NCBI GenBank assembly: GCA_031549085.1
Contig: JAVBQL010000014.1
Location: forward strand, 85,882 to 149,881
DNA: 64,000 nucleotides
Direction: 5' to 3'
Source of the DNA: JAVBQL01 sp031549085
Lineage (GTDB): Bacteria; Spirochaetota; GWE2-31-10; MWDO01
Shown: one piece after another, positions 25,089 through 35,100 of the stretch
Layout: each line of letters starts with the position of its first letter
How positions within the stretch are numbered: position 1 is the stretch's first letter
The notes under the pieces: generated by a model
What the model saw: the letters and a program-made list of their open reading frames with translations, nothing else
Databases searched by the model: none
Told to the model about the DNA's origin: nothing
Made by a program: the position numbers and the translations under genes

Positions 25089-26862
25089 TACTTTATCAAA
25101 AGTTTTATATATAGACTTATCAAAAAAAGATTACAAAATAGAGGACAGAAGTGATCTTTTCTCAAAATATATTGGCGGAACAGGTGTTGCAACAGAGCTT
25201 CTCTTTGAGAACTGTCCAAAGGGTATCGACCCATACTCCAAAGAGGCACCAATAATATTTGCCATAGGGGCGATAACTGGAATGTTCCCGCTTGCATCAA
25301 AGACAATCGCCATGTTCAAGTCTCCCCATACTGGCAACTTGGGAGAGAGCCACTGCGGAGGGCGAACTGCAGCCTCAATCAGAATGGCGGGCTTTGGAGC
25401 TATTGTGATAACTGGTAAGAGTGATATCCCTGTCTATCTTAGTATATTTGATGGGAAGGTAGCCTTTAAAAATGCAACAACCCTCTGGGGAATGAGTGTT
25501 ATCTCTGTTACTACAAAGATACTTGGTGATATCGAACAGAGCCCAGGAGACCGCTCTATTATGTGTATAGGGCGTGCTGGCGAGAATCTAATATCATATT
25601 CAAGTTTGACGGCAGATACATTTCGCCACTTTGGAAGGCTGGGGCTTGGTGCAGTTTTTGGGAGTAAAAACCTTAAGGCGATTGTTGTTGGCGGTAAGGA
25701 CTCTATCTATCCAAAGGATTCAAAGCAATATCGCGAGACATATGATGAGATCTTTAAGGCTGCAACAAGTTCATCATTAATGAAAAAATATCATGAGCTT
25801 GGTACTCCAGAAAATATTATCCCTCTAAACAAACTTAAGGGCTTACCAACGAAAAACCTTCAGCAAGCCTCCTTTAATGAGGGAATAGAGAAGATATCTG
25901 GAGAGTACTTTGCTGAAAAGTATCTCGGAAGGCGCCTTGCCTGTGCACACTGTCCTGTTGCTTGTATACACGTTGCAGCATTGCGGGAGCCATATGAAGA
26001 TGAGCCCTATTTTTATAAGACAAAGATGATTGGCTATGACTATGAGCTTATATATGCCCTTGGCACTATGCTTGGCGGTACTGATCCAAAAGATGTGCTT
26101 AGGCTGATTGATGCAATAGAGGCTGTTGGGCTTGATACTATGAGCAGCGGTGTTATATTGGCTTGGGCAACGGAGGCCTTCGAGAAGGGGATAATTAGTG
26201 AGAAGGAGACACTTGATGTAAAGCCTGTGTGGAATGATTATAGAGCCTATATCAAGATGATAGATTATATTGCTTCAATTAAGAATGATTTTTATAAGGC
26301 TTTAGGGCTTGGGGCGGACTATGCTTCAAAAGTGTATGGCGGAGAGGATTTTGCTCTCACATTTGGCAAGAATGAGATGCCAGGCTATCATACAGGGCCA
26401 AGCAGCCACTTGGGTGCATTTTTGGGAGCAAGACACAGCCACCTTGATAATGCGGGTTACAGCATTGACCAGAAGGTCTTGATAACAAATACAATTGAAC
26501 CGAGAGAGCTTGCATTAAAGATTATCAATGAAGAGAAGTGGAGACAGATCTTATCAAGCCTTGTAGTCTGCTTTTTTGCGAGGGGTATTTACACTGAAGA
26601 GGTTGTATTAAAGGCTCTTGACTCTGCTGGCTTTGAGATGACAAAAGAGGACTTGGTAAGAATAGGTGAAGAGATATACAATAGAAAATATGAGTTTAAA
26701 TTCAGAGAGGGATTCAGCCTTGATGAGTATAAGCTTCCAAAGAGGATATTTGAGACAGTTGCTCCAACAGGTATGATTGATGAAAAATATATGAAAGATA
26801 CCATAAAAGAGGCAAAAGATATAATAGTCTCTGATATAGCTAAGAATAATTTGACGAAGTAG
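25075..26862 (+). CDS. aor: Aldehyde:ferredoxin oxidoreductase (tungsten-pterin family)
   Basis: About 595 aa, matching the ~600-aa AOR family. It oxidises aldehydes to acids, or the reverse, using a tungsten bis-pterin cofactor and one 4Fe-4S cluster. The cluster ligands appear as CAHCPVAC (about 291-298) and a fourth Cys in VVCFF (about 498), the spacing of archaeal AOR (288/291/295/494). The N-terminal IGGTGVA-TELL and the EP-KTIAMF-SPHTG pterin-region motifs are also present. ATG 25075 lies six bases after GGAGG and overlaps the ferredoxin's end. The physiological aldehyde and the pathway are not evident. No cofactor genes are nearby. Confidence 0.92.
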   Translation: MLKNDTLSKVLYIDLSKKDYKIEDRSDLFSKYIGGTGVATELLFENCPKGIDPYSKEAPIIFAIGAITGMFPLASKTIAMFKSPHTGNLGESHCGGRTAASIRMAGFGAIVITGKSDIPVYLSIFDGKVAFKNATTLWGMSVISVTTKILGDIEQSPGDRSIMCIGRAGENLISYSSLTADTFRHFGRLGLGAVFGSKNLKAIVVGGKDSIYPKDSKQYRETYDEIFKAATSSSLMKKYHELGTPENIIPLNKLKGLPTKNLQQASFNEGIEKISGEYFAEKYLGRRLACAHCPVACIHVAALREPYEDEPYFYKTKMIGYDYELIYALGTMLGGTDPKDVLRLIDAIEAVGLDTMSSGVILAWATEAFEKGIISEKETLDVKPVWNDYRAYIKMIDYIASIKNDFYKALGLGADYASKVYGGEDFALTFGKNEMPGYHTGPSSHLGAFLGARHSHLDNAGYSIDQKVLITNTIEPRELALKIINEEKWRQILSSLVVCFFARGIYTEEVVLKALDSAGFEMTKEDLVRIGEEIYNRKYEFKFREGFSLDEYKLPKRIFETVAPTGMIDEKYMKDTIKEAKDIIVSDIAKNNLTK

Positions 26863-27023
26863 TACAGAAAAAATAGACGCTATTTCTTTAAAATATCTAT
26901 AAACACTCAAGCTAAAAAAAACTAATACCAAAAACAGATGACACTTAATAATTATTAATTTATAAATAGAGGCCTACCTATTTGAGTAATGGTATTTATA
27001 TTAAATTAAAAAGAGTTTTTTAT

Positions 27024-29066
27024 ATGACCTTAGATAAAAAAAATAGATTATTAAATTCGTTTTTAATAGCTTTTCTATTAACATTTACTCTACTTATTTT
27101 TGGGGAACTAATGACCTACCTTGGCAATATAGGGGAGCTCTCCTACTCATTGGTAAGTATTTTTGCCTTTTTTTCTATTATGTTTCTATTTTCACTAATA
27201 TTATTAACATTCATCTTTTCACTCTTTTCTGAAAAGGTGATCTATATATTTTTTATAGCTGCACTTTTGATATCTATACAGAGCAACTTTATGGTTTGGA
27301 GCTATGGCGAGTTTGATGGTTTAGCCATAAAGTGGAGTAAATATTTCTACTATGGAATTATTGATACTTTGGTATGGGCTGCAGTGATTTTTATTGCTGT
27401 AAAAAAAAGAGATCTGCTATTGAAAAATATAAGACTTATAACAGTTATGTTTATCTCTTTTGAGATTGTTGTGCTTCTATTAACAATATTTTCAAATAAT
27501 GTGTTTGAAGCAGAAAAAAAGAGATGGTTCAAAAATATTGAACTAACAGAGAATATAAATTTTTCTAAAAATCAAAATGTGATAGTCTGGCTTCTCGATA
27601 TGACAGAGTCTGAAATATTTGAAGAGATAATAGATGAGAGAGAGGAGTATAAAAGCTATTTTAAGGATTTTACTTATTATAAAGATTATCTAGCAGCAAC
27701 TCCATATACAAATACGGCGATCTCTCCATTGTTTACAACAAAGGTCTTTGATAATCAGGAGTCAAAGATAGATTTTTGTATAGAGGCTTTTTCTGATCCA
27801 AGCCACTCAATACTAAAAATTTTAAAAAACAGTGATTATAATATTGATATGTATATGACTGCAAAGGATCAGCTATCCTATGAGTCATATTATATAGATA
27901 ACAAAGTTGTTTCCAACACAAAAAAGAGAAAGATTATCTCAAAAGAGACAAAATCGTCCCTATACCTTTTAGATTTTTCTCTAATGAGAGCCTCCCCTCA
28001 TATTTTAAAGAGATTTATATATAATAATGGAAGATTGTTGTTTTTTGATTTTTCAAATCGGGTCTCTGTCAGCACTCTGTTTTTTAATATGAAGAAAGAT
28101 AAAAAAGAGAGTGAGCCTCTTTTTGAATCAACAGGAGAGCCGCTATCAAAATCTGAAGATAGTGTAAAAATAGTTGAAGAGAAAAAAAATGATAGCCTCT
28201 TGGATAGAGCTCTGCATCCAAAGGATAGTGATGGGCTTTTTGTTAGGGGGCTTATTAATGGCTCCTCCATTATAGATAAAAACTGCTTCAGCTTTTTTCA
28301 TTTAGATGGAGCCCATGTGCCATTTAATTTTGATGAAGATGGAAACTACATTGCAAATCCAAAAGAGAATAAAGATTCATATAAAGGGAAGTATATATAT
28401 TCGCTAAAATTGACAAAACTATTTTTGGACTACTTAATGAGCAAAGAGATATATGACAACTCTTTAATAATTATTCTAGGCGACCATGGTGCATCAAGCG
28501 GAGCGATAGAGAACAATAGGCCTATACTAGCAGAAAAAGTGAGAGGTAGCGCCCTTTTTATGATGAAGAGACCAAATGAAACAAATGTGACTTTAAGAGA
28601 AAAGAGCAGCAAAATATCAGCATTTGATATTGAGAAGACCATTTTAGAAATAATGAATGTAGATTCAAAAAATATCAGCGGAGATAGTATAGATAGTATA
28701 AAAGAGAGTGAAGAACGATTGAGAAAGTTTTACTATCATGGATTTGGCAGCAAAGATAGATTGAACTATTTACCAACAATCTATGAGTATAGCGTTTCTG
28801 GAGTTCTCAAAGAGAACAACTCATGGAGGCTTACTGGAAAATTATTTATTAAAAATGAGATAATAGATTTTCTTGATAAAAAAGCCATATCAAAAGCCAA
28901 TTTTCAAAGAGAGATAGTATCAAAAATAGATAATACCATTGACAGAGAGTTTGTTCTATCTCTATATAGTGAAACAGAAAACGGATTTGTCATAAAAGAT
29001 ATTGACAATGAGAGTAAATATAGGTTAATTGATATTTTGATAGATAGTTTTGCAAAAGGACTTTAA
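27024..29066 (+). CDS. Membrane sulfatase-fold enzyme (phosphoglycerol/phosphoethanolamine transferase-like)
   Basis: About 680 aa. Five membrane helices fill the first ~165 residues. A large extracytoplasmic alkaline-phosphatase-fold domain follows. The metal-site strand NVIVWLLDMTE, a candidate nucleophile Thr in ATPYTNTAISPLF, FHLDGAH, and IIILGDHGASSG with metal Asp/His are visible. The layout is that of lipoteichoic-acid synthase and phosphoethanolamine transferases, acting outside the inner membrane on lipid head groups or glycans. The donor and acceptor are unknown. Its stop abuts the TTG start of tgt. The start is uncertain: ATG 27024 has a weak AGAG site, and TTG at 26982 is possible. 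Confidence 0.8.
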   Translation: MTLDKKNRLLNSFLIAFLLTFTLLIFGELMTYLGNIGELSYSLVSIFAFFSIMFLFSLILLTFIFSLFSEKVIYIFFIAALLISIQSNFMVWSYGEFDGLAIKWSKYFYYGIIDTLVWAAVIFIAVKKRDLLLKNIRLITVMFISFEIVVLLLTIFSNNVFEAEKKRWFKNIELTENINFSKNQNVIVWLLDMTESEIFEEIIDEREEYKSYFKDFTYYKDYLAATPYTNTAISPLFTTKVFDNQESKIDFCIEAFSDPSHSILKILKNSDYNIDMYMTAKDQLSYESYYIDNKVVSNTKKRKIISKETKSSLYLLDFSLMRASPHILKRFIYNNGRLLFFDFSNRVSVSTLFFNMKKDKKESEPLFESTGEPLSKSEDSVKIVEEKKNDSLLDRALHPKDSDGLFVRGLINGSSIIDKNCFSFFHLDGAHVPFNFDEDGNYIANPKENKDSYKGKYIYSLKLTKLFLDYLMSKEIYDNSLIIILGDHGASSGAIENNRPILAEKVRGSALFMMKRPNETNVTLREKSSKISAFDIEKTILEIMNVDSKNISGDSIDSIKESEERLRKFYYHGFGSKDRLNYLPTIYEYSVSGVLKENNSWRLTGKLFIKNEIIDFLDKKAISKANFQREIVSKIDNTIDREFVLSLYSETENGFVIKDIDNESKYRLIDILIDSFAKGL

Positions 29067-30188
29067 TTGTTTGAGATAAAATATAGAGACAATGGCAGCA
29101 ATGCCCGTGCAGGAGAACTGAAGTTATATCACAACAGTGTGAAGACTCCTGTCTTTATGCCTGTTGGTACAAATGGGGTTGTGAAGACCTTCTTCCCAAA
29201 AGAGCTTTATGAGATGGATATAGAGATTATACTCTCAAACTCGTATCATATCTATCTTCGGCCCGGAATGGATGTAATAAAAAAGGCAAATGGGCTTCAT
29301 AAGTTTTCAGCATGGAACAGAAATATCCTAACCGACTCTGGCGGTTTTCAGGTCTTCTCTTTAAGTAAAATTGTTAAGATAAAAAATGATGGCGTTGAAT
29401 TTCGCTCACACATAGATGGTAGTAAGCATTTTCTTACCCCGGGCGATGTCGTTGAAATTCAGAAGACGATTGGAAGTGATATAATGATGGTTCTTGATCA
29501 CTGTACACCTCCAAATATATCATATGAGAAGGCGAAAGAGGCACTTGATACCACTACGCGCTGGGCATCACTTTCAAGAGACTACTATAAGAATAATATT
29601 GATACAAATAGGCAAAGGCAGTTTGGAATTGTTCAGGGCAACTTTTTTAAAGATTTGCGTGAAAGAAGTGCTAATGAACTAATCAACTTGGATTTTGATG
29701 GGTATGCAATTGGTGGGCTCTCTGTTGGCGAGACGAAAGATGTTTTTAATGATATCATAAGTTTTACTGCTCCAATTCTTCCAGTTGATAAGCCTCGCTA
29801 CCTTATGGGGGTTGGTACACCTGAATATATATTGACCTCTGTTGAAGCAGGCATTGATATGTTTGATTGTGTCTTTCCAACGCGAATTGCAAGAAACGCC
29901 TCTGTGCTAACTAAATATGGAAGACTTAATATGAGAAATGAGAAGTATAAATTTGATGAATCACCTGTTGATGAGAGCTGTGGCTGTTATGTATGTAAGA
30001 ACTTCTCAAAGTCATATATCAGACACCTCTTTAAAGCAAATGAGATAAGTGCCTCAAGGCTTGCAAGCTACCATAATATCTACTTTATGAAGAGCTTTAT
30101 GGATAGGGTTAGGGAATCTATAATTTCATCAAATTTTGCTGAATTTAAAAGAGAGTTCTTGTCATCATATCTTGTTAATGGAAGCTAG
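29067..30188 (+). CDS. tgt: tRNA-guanine transglycosylase
   Basis: A 373-aa cytoplasmic enzyme that swaps G34 of tRNA Asp, Asn, His and Tyr for preQ1 on the way to queuosine. Visible are substrate-pocket Asp90 in LTDSGGFQ, GLSVGE (217-222), catalytic GIDMFDCVFPTR (262-273), and zinc ligands Cys305, Cys307 and Cys310 (SCGCYVC) with His336. The length is standard. TTG at 29067 directly follows the upstream gene's stop, implying coupled translation. No other queuosine genes are in the window. Confidence 0.96.
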   Translation: MFEIKYRDNGSNARAGELKLYHNSVKTPVFMPVGTNGVVKTFFPKELYEMDIEIILSNSYHIYLRPGMDVIKKANGLHKFSAWNRNILTDSGGFQVFSLSKIVKIKNDGVEFRSHIDGSKHFLTPGDVVEIQKTIGSDIMMVLDHCTPPNISYEKAKEALDTTTRWASLSRDYYKNNIDTNRQRQFGIVQGNFFKDLRERSANELINLDFDGYAIGGLSVGETKDVFNDIISFTAPILPVDKPRYLMGVGTPEYILTSVEAGIDMFDCVFPTRIARNASVLTKYGRLNMRNEKYKFDESPVDESCGCYVCKNFSKSYIRHLFKANEISASRLASYHNIYFMKSFMDRVRESIISSNFAEFKREFLSSYLVNGS

Positions 30189-30220
30189 CTTAAATGTCTC
30201 TGCTGGTTTCCATTAAAAAA

Positions 30221-30400
30221 CTATAGAATCATTCTCTTAATCTCACCAACAAGGCTGCAGATCATATTTCCGCTGTTTTTTATATTATCACTATCAAGAA
30301 ATTCAATATCACTTGACATAAGAAGACTTGCGATAGTCCTTATATTGTTAAGCTTCTCCTCAATGGTGTAGTTGATCTGAAAGTTATAGTTTTCATCCAT
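30221..30400 (-). CDS. Small 59-aa protein of unknown function
   Basis: A short open frame with a strong ribosome site (GGAGG, six bases before the ATG), on the strand opposite tgt and convergent to it. The sequence starts MDENYNFQINYTIEEKLNNI and is predicted mostly helical and amphipathic, with no signal peptide, membrane segment or known motif. Heptad-like Leu/Ile spacing in IEEKLNNIRTIASLL suggests dimerisation. The ribosome site and a helix-like composition favour a real gene, but at this length chance cannot be excluded. Confidence 0.6.
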   Translation of the reverse strand: MDENYNFQINYTIEEKLNNIRTIASLLMSSDIEFLDSDNIKNSGNMICSLVGEIKRMIL

Positions 30401-30462
30401 ATGAATCCTCCAAAAAAAAAATATTATAACCTATCTAATTTTTATAGAGGCCTAATCTTTTT

Positions 30463-30652
30463 ATGGGGATAGTAGGAAGCCCATAAAAGAGGTCGAACAC
30501 CTGAATGCTCCCCCACATTAAAGAAGCAGACAGCCCTACAATTATGGGCTTACTGATGGTCAATTGAAAAGGTAGCTATACCTTTAGAACTGACCATTTA
30601 ATGTGGTAACAATGAGAAGCTGTAACAGGGTGTTCGGACCCCATTTTTTTTT
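30463..30652 (+). ncRNA. Structured non-coding RNA (~190 nt), possibly 6S-like
   Basis: Nested pairing is clear: ATGGGG (30463-30468) with CCCCAT (30639-30644) at the ends; GGTCGAACACC (30491-30501) with GGTGTTCGGACC (30629-30640); CCACATTAAA with TTTAATGTGG; a branch AGCCC/GGGCT near 30531-30549; and an apical stem TGGTCA-AAAGG/CCTTT-TGACCA. It ends in T9 (30644-30652). There is no ORF and no adjacent downstream gene. A long closed hairpin with a large asymmetric bubble and this length fits 6S RNA, the polymerase-binding regulator. SRP RNA, tmRNA and RNase P signatures are absent. Existence is well supported; the 6S identity is a guess. Confidence 0.7.
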
Positions 30653-30731
30653 AGCCTAGAGACATTATAACCTATTTTTTACAAAATTCAACTACTATTT
30701 GTATTTCTTTTAATATTCAATTGTCGATTTG

Positions 30732-30796
30732 CATCTCTTTTTTTGATTATTTTATAGATAATTTTTTTGCACTTTAAATCTAATCAAAAAGAGATG
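30732..30796. repeat. Inverted repeat upstream of the second small RNA
   Basis: CATCTCTTTTTTTGATTA at 30732-30749 is complementary to TAATCAAAAAGAGATG at 30781-30796, with two extra Ts on the left. It lies between the two RNA candidates. Confidence 0.5.
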
Positions 30797-30836
30797 AATT
30801 TTGAAAATAAAATTAAAGAAAAAATATTATCAATCC

Positions 30837-30935
30837 GAATATTAAATTGTGATGAATGATTAAGATTACCCTCCCAAGAATTTTATCATTCGACTACTTT
30901 ATGGGGAAAAGTGAAGCGTTCCCCATATTTTTTTA
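30837..30935 (+). ncRNA. Candidate ~100-nt small RNA with its own promoter and terminator
   Basis: TTGAAA at 30801-30806 and TATTAT at 30825-30830 are 18 bp apart. An intrinsic terminator (tatggggaa 30900-30908 with ttccccata 30919-30927, then a T-run) ends the unit. Between them GAATGAT (30854-30860) pairs with ATCATTC (30885-30891). No plausible ORF is present. The sequence has no SRP-RNA signature. Function unknown. Confidence 0.55.
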
Positions 30936-31029
30936 TTAATTTGGCTTTTCTGTTTTTTTAATCCAACTATTTCATTTTTACTAATTTAAAAAATTGAGTG
31001 ACAATATTGCAAATGCTCTCTATGCAGTT

Positions 31030-31080
31030 TAGAAAGATAATATTTTTTTATACAAAAGATATTTATCAAAAAGGATAGGG
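31030..31080. repeat. Family B repeat, inverted copy
   Basis: Reads as the reverse complement of the family: TTAGAAAGATAATATT, then TATACAAAAGATATTTATCAAAAAGGA, ending in a degenerate TAGGG in place of CGTGG. Confidence 0.7.
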
Positions 31081-31152
31081 GGGGCTATTAAAAAAAGAGA
31101 AGGAGGATTATTCTCCCCCATAAATTATTACCCTATTTTCTTTCAAAATGAT

Positions 31153-31180
31153 TTGACAAACCAATTTCTAAAAGTATAAT
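31153..31180 (+). promoter_or_regulatory. Sigma-70-type promoter of the MBL hydrolase-dnaE operon
   Basis: TTGACA at 31153-31158 and a perfect TATAAT at 31175-31180 are 16 bp apart, about 85 bp before ATG 31266. Confidence 0.7.
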
Positions 31181-31265
31181 ATATAGATATAATTAGATAT
31201 AGTTTTCTTTAAAAATAGTTAAAAAAAAATATGGATTGTTTTTTTGTCCACTTTTTGGAGATGAG

Positions 31266-32168
31266 ATGTTCAAAGTTCGATTTTGGGGAGTTAGAGGTTC
31301 AATTCCCGTTCCCGGAGCAACAACCAGTAAATATGGAGGAAATACCTCCTGTATACAGATAATAACCGATTTGGGATATCAAATTGTTATAGATTGCGGA
31401 ACTGGCTCTAGAGCACTTGGAAACTACCTTTTGAGAGATCCTCAATTTGAAAAACCTTTGAAGATTCTTCTCTTTTTTACACATACCCACTGGGATCACA
31501 TAAATGGCTTTCCATTTTTTAATCCAATATATGTGCCAAAGACCAACATAACTATGTATGCACCTGTGATATACAATGGTGACAGCATAATGAAGGTTAT
31601 TGGCGATCAGCTGACCTATAGATACTTTCCAGTTCGATTGGATGAACTTGCAGCAACTCTTCAATATAATAACATAAAAGAGAGCTTTTATGACCCATCA
31701 AATGCTATTCATCTTCCTGGCGGAATGGTTGTAAAGACAAAACTTCTAAACCACCCAATTGCATGCTTAGGCTATCGATTTGAATATGAGGGTAAGGCCT
31801 TCTCTACATGCTATGATCATGAGTCATACAGAAACCTTTTTGTTGGTGATCCTGAAAATGAGGCTGATGGCGAAGAGGCTGCGAGAGAGCAAAATGATCA
31901 GGTGCTGGAATTTTTTAGGGATTCTGACCTACTGGTTCATGATACACAATATACAGAGAAGGAGTATAAAACCCACATGGGTTGGGGACACTCCACATAT
32001 AGGTATGCAATAAAGCAGGCTATGAAGGGGAATGTAAAGAGGCTTGCACTCTTTCACTATGACCCAGAGCGCACAGATGCCGAAATAAGCTATTTTGGCA
32101 AACTGGTAAAGAGGATAAAGAGTATTGAAATTTTTCCAGCTTATGAGGGACTAGAGATAGAGCTATGA
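31266..32168 (+). CDS. Metallo-beta-lactamase-fold hydrolase (PhnP/COG1235 type)
   Basis: 300 aa from ATG 31266, placed five bases after GGAG. The N-terminus FWGVRGSIPVPG...YGGNTSC is the hallmark of a large MBL subfamily often annotated as phosphodiesterase-like. The metal site HTHWDH (His73, His75, Asp77, His78) is intact, with further His and Asp ligands in CYDHESY and HDTQYTEKEY. The substrate is unknown; cyclic nucleotide or RNA-type phosphodiesters are typical for the fold. Its last four bases overlap the dnaE start (ATGA), so the two are translated together. The reason for this pairing is not clear. Confidence 0.88.
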   Translation: MFKVRFWGVRGSIPVPGATTSKYGGNTSCIQIITDLGYQIVIDCGTGSRALGNYLLRDPQFEKPLKILLFFTHTHWDHINGFPFFNPIYVPKTNITMYAPVIYNGDSIMKVIGDQLTYRYFPVRLDELAATLQYNNIKESFYDPSNAIHLPGGMVVKTKLLNHPIACLGYRFEYEGKAFSTCYDHESYRNLFVGDPENEADGEEAAREQNDQVLEFFRDSDLLVHDTQYTEKEYKTHMGWGHSTYRYAIKQAMKGNVKRLALFHYDPERTDAEISYFGKLVKRIKSIEIFPAYEGLEIEL

Positions 32169-35100
32169 GTTATAATTTTGTTCATCTCCACAACCACACA
32201 GAATATTCATTACTTGATGGAATGCTAAATATCGAAGAGAGCGTTGATAAAGCAAAATCGCTTGGAATGAAGGCCCTTGCCATAACTGATCATGGAAATA
32301 TGTATGGTGCTATAGAGTTCTATAAAGAGTGTAAAAAAAAGGGCATAAAACCAATAGTTGGAAGCGAATTCTATGTAAGTCCAGATATCTCTGAAAAAAC
32401 TAAAGATCTCTATCACCTAATATTGTTAGCCAAGTCCGACAAGGGATATAAAAACCTAATTAAATTATCATCAATTTCATATGTAGATGGATTCTACTAT
32501 AAACCTAGAATTGATAACTCCCTTCTGGAGAAGTATTCTGAGGGGCTTATCTGTCTATCTGCCTGCATAGGTGGGGAGATTCCTCAATATATATTGCAAG
32601 ATAAGTTTGATGAGGCAAAGAGACTTGCTTCATACTATAAAGAGCTCTTTGGTAATGACTCCTTTTTTCTTGAGATTCAATATCATGGTCTTGGTGAAGA
32701 GAAGAGGGCTATCGCTGGATTGAGCCAGCTTTCCCGTGAGCTTATGATACCGCTTGTTGCAACAAATGATGCTCACTATCTTGATAAAGAGGACTATGAG
32801 GCACACGATGCCCTGCTCTGTATTGGAACAAAAAAGCTTGTGAAAGATACAAAGAGACTTAAGTTTCCAACCAACGAGTTCTATCTAAAGACAGAGGAGG
32901 AGATGGCTAGACTCTTTGCAAAAGATTTTCCAATGAGCCTCTCAAATAGCTGCCATATTGCTGAGATGTGTGAGCTTGATATAGAGCTTCCGGGCCCTAT
33001 TCTTCCTGATTTTGATGTTCCATCAACAGAGACAAAGGACTCATACCTTAAAAAGATTGCCATTGAAGGATTATCGAGGCGATACCCTCTTGTAACTGAT
33101 GAGCTTATGGATAGGCTTAACTATGAGATTGATGTTATATCACGCATGGGTTTTGCTGGTTATTTTCTTATTGTGTGGGACTTTATTCGCTATGCGAAGA
33201 TGAATGATATATGGGTTGGCCCGGGGCGTGGCTCTGGAGCGGGAAGTATTGTTGCCTACTCACTTGAGATAACAAATATTGATCCAATTAAATATAACCT
33301 CCTTTTTGAGAGATTTCTCAACGAAAAACGTATCTCAATGCCCGACTTTGATATTGACTTCTGTCAGGAGAGGCGTGAAGAGGTTATTGACTATGTAAAT
33401 AAGAAGTATACCAAAGATAAGGTAAGTCAGATTGTTACCTTCTCAAAGATGAAGTCGAAGGCAGTCCTTCGTGATGTTGGTCGTGTGCTTGATATTCCTC
33501 TTGATAGAGTAAACTATATAGTCTCTCTATTTAAAGAGTTCTATCACTCTGAGGGAGATGAGAATAGCTCCCTTATAAAATATGCAAGAAAAAATAGTGA
33601 GCTTAACCTTATACTTGAGGGGAGCAATGAAGATGAAAAGAAGCTTATCTTCATATCAGAGAGGCTTCGCGGTATCACAAGGCATACCTCTATCCATGCT
33701 GCTGGTGTTGTTATCGGAAAGAGCGATATCACAGACTTTGTACCTTTGCAGGTTATAAAAGATGATAAAATTGGGGACATTATTACAACCCAGTTTCAAG
33801 GGCCGCTCCTTGAGGAGTGCGGGCTTGTAAAGATGGACTTTCTTGGGCTTATTACTCTAACGGTGATTAGAAACTGCCTTGCGACTCTTGAAAAAAAGGG
33901 AATCGTAATAGATATAGATAAGATTGACCTAAATGATCAGAAAGTATATGAGGTCTTTGCAAACGGTGAAACTGATGCAATATTCCAGTTTGAAAGTCCT
34001 GGCATGAAAAAGTACCTAACAAAGCTAAAACCTACCTGCCTTGAAGATCTAATTGCTATGAATGCCCTCTATCGACCTGGCCCTATGCAGTTTATTGATA
34101 CATATATTGCAAGAAAGCATAAGAGAGAGGAGGTCTTCTATGACCATCCATCAATCGAGCCAATATTGGCAGAAACATATGGTATAATGGTCTATCAAGA
34201 GCAGGTTATGATGATTGCACAGGTTCTTGCAGGCTATGACCTTGGGGCTGCTGATATTCTAAGACGTGCGATGGGTAAAAAGAAGGCAGAAGAGATGGAG
34301 ATGCAGCTTGATAGCTTTGTTGCTGGTTCAATGGAGAAGGGTGTTGAGAGAGAGGTTGCTGTCTGCGTCTTTAAGAAGATGAGTGAGTTTGCCAACTATG
34401 GCTTTAATAAGAGCCACGCAACAGCATATGCCTATCTTGCATATCAAACAGCCTATCTTAAAGCCTACTATCCATTAGAGTTTATGGCCTCTATATTGAC
34501 ATCGGAAATTAGAAACAATGAGAGGGTTCTAAACTATATAGATAGTATGAAGGCAAAGGGTATAAAGATACTTCCGCCTGATGTCAACTCCTCTTCGCTT
34601 GGATTTATTGTTGAGGGAGATGCAATTCGCTATGCCCTTAATGGAATAAAGGGTGTGGGGGAGAATGCCACCAATAGCATAATTAGTGCAAGAAATAGGC
34701 TTGGAAAGTTTACTAGCTTTTTGGAGTTTTTAGAGAGTGTCGACTTAAGGCTTGTTAATAAAAATGTTTTGGAGATCTTTATTAAGTGTGGAGCCTTTGA
34801 CTCTATGGGAGAGAGAAGGAAGTACCTCTTTTCAAATTTTGATCTATTTATAAAAGATGCTCAAAATAGACAGGCAGATAAGAAGGCGGGACAAACAAAC
34901 CTCTTTGATGATGATAATATTGAAGTTCAAACTATAGATGATGGCAGCAGATATGAGGAGTGGACAGAAAAAGAGAAGCAGCTCTTTGAAAAGGAGTATC
35001 TTGGTTTCTATGTCTCTTCACATCCTCTCAAAAAATATAGAAATTATATTAAGAAAAATATTACATATAGCTCTTCATCAGTAAAAGATATCTTTTCCGA

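Noticed and set aside
24716..25306. 196-aa minus-strand ORF across the ferredoxin and AOR starts
   Set aside because: It is the shadow of two clearly functional genes on the other strand, with no ribosome site or recognisable domain.
30490..30502. tRNA T-arm-like string ggtcgaacacc
   Set aside because: No cloverleaf can be drawn around it, and it pairs with 30629-30640 in the larger RNA.
30463..30652. SRP RNA, tmRNA or RNase P RNA identity for the structured RNA
   Set aside because: The GGUCAGGNCCGGAAGGAAGCAGC-type, tmRNA-tag and RNase P P4 signatures are all absent.
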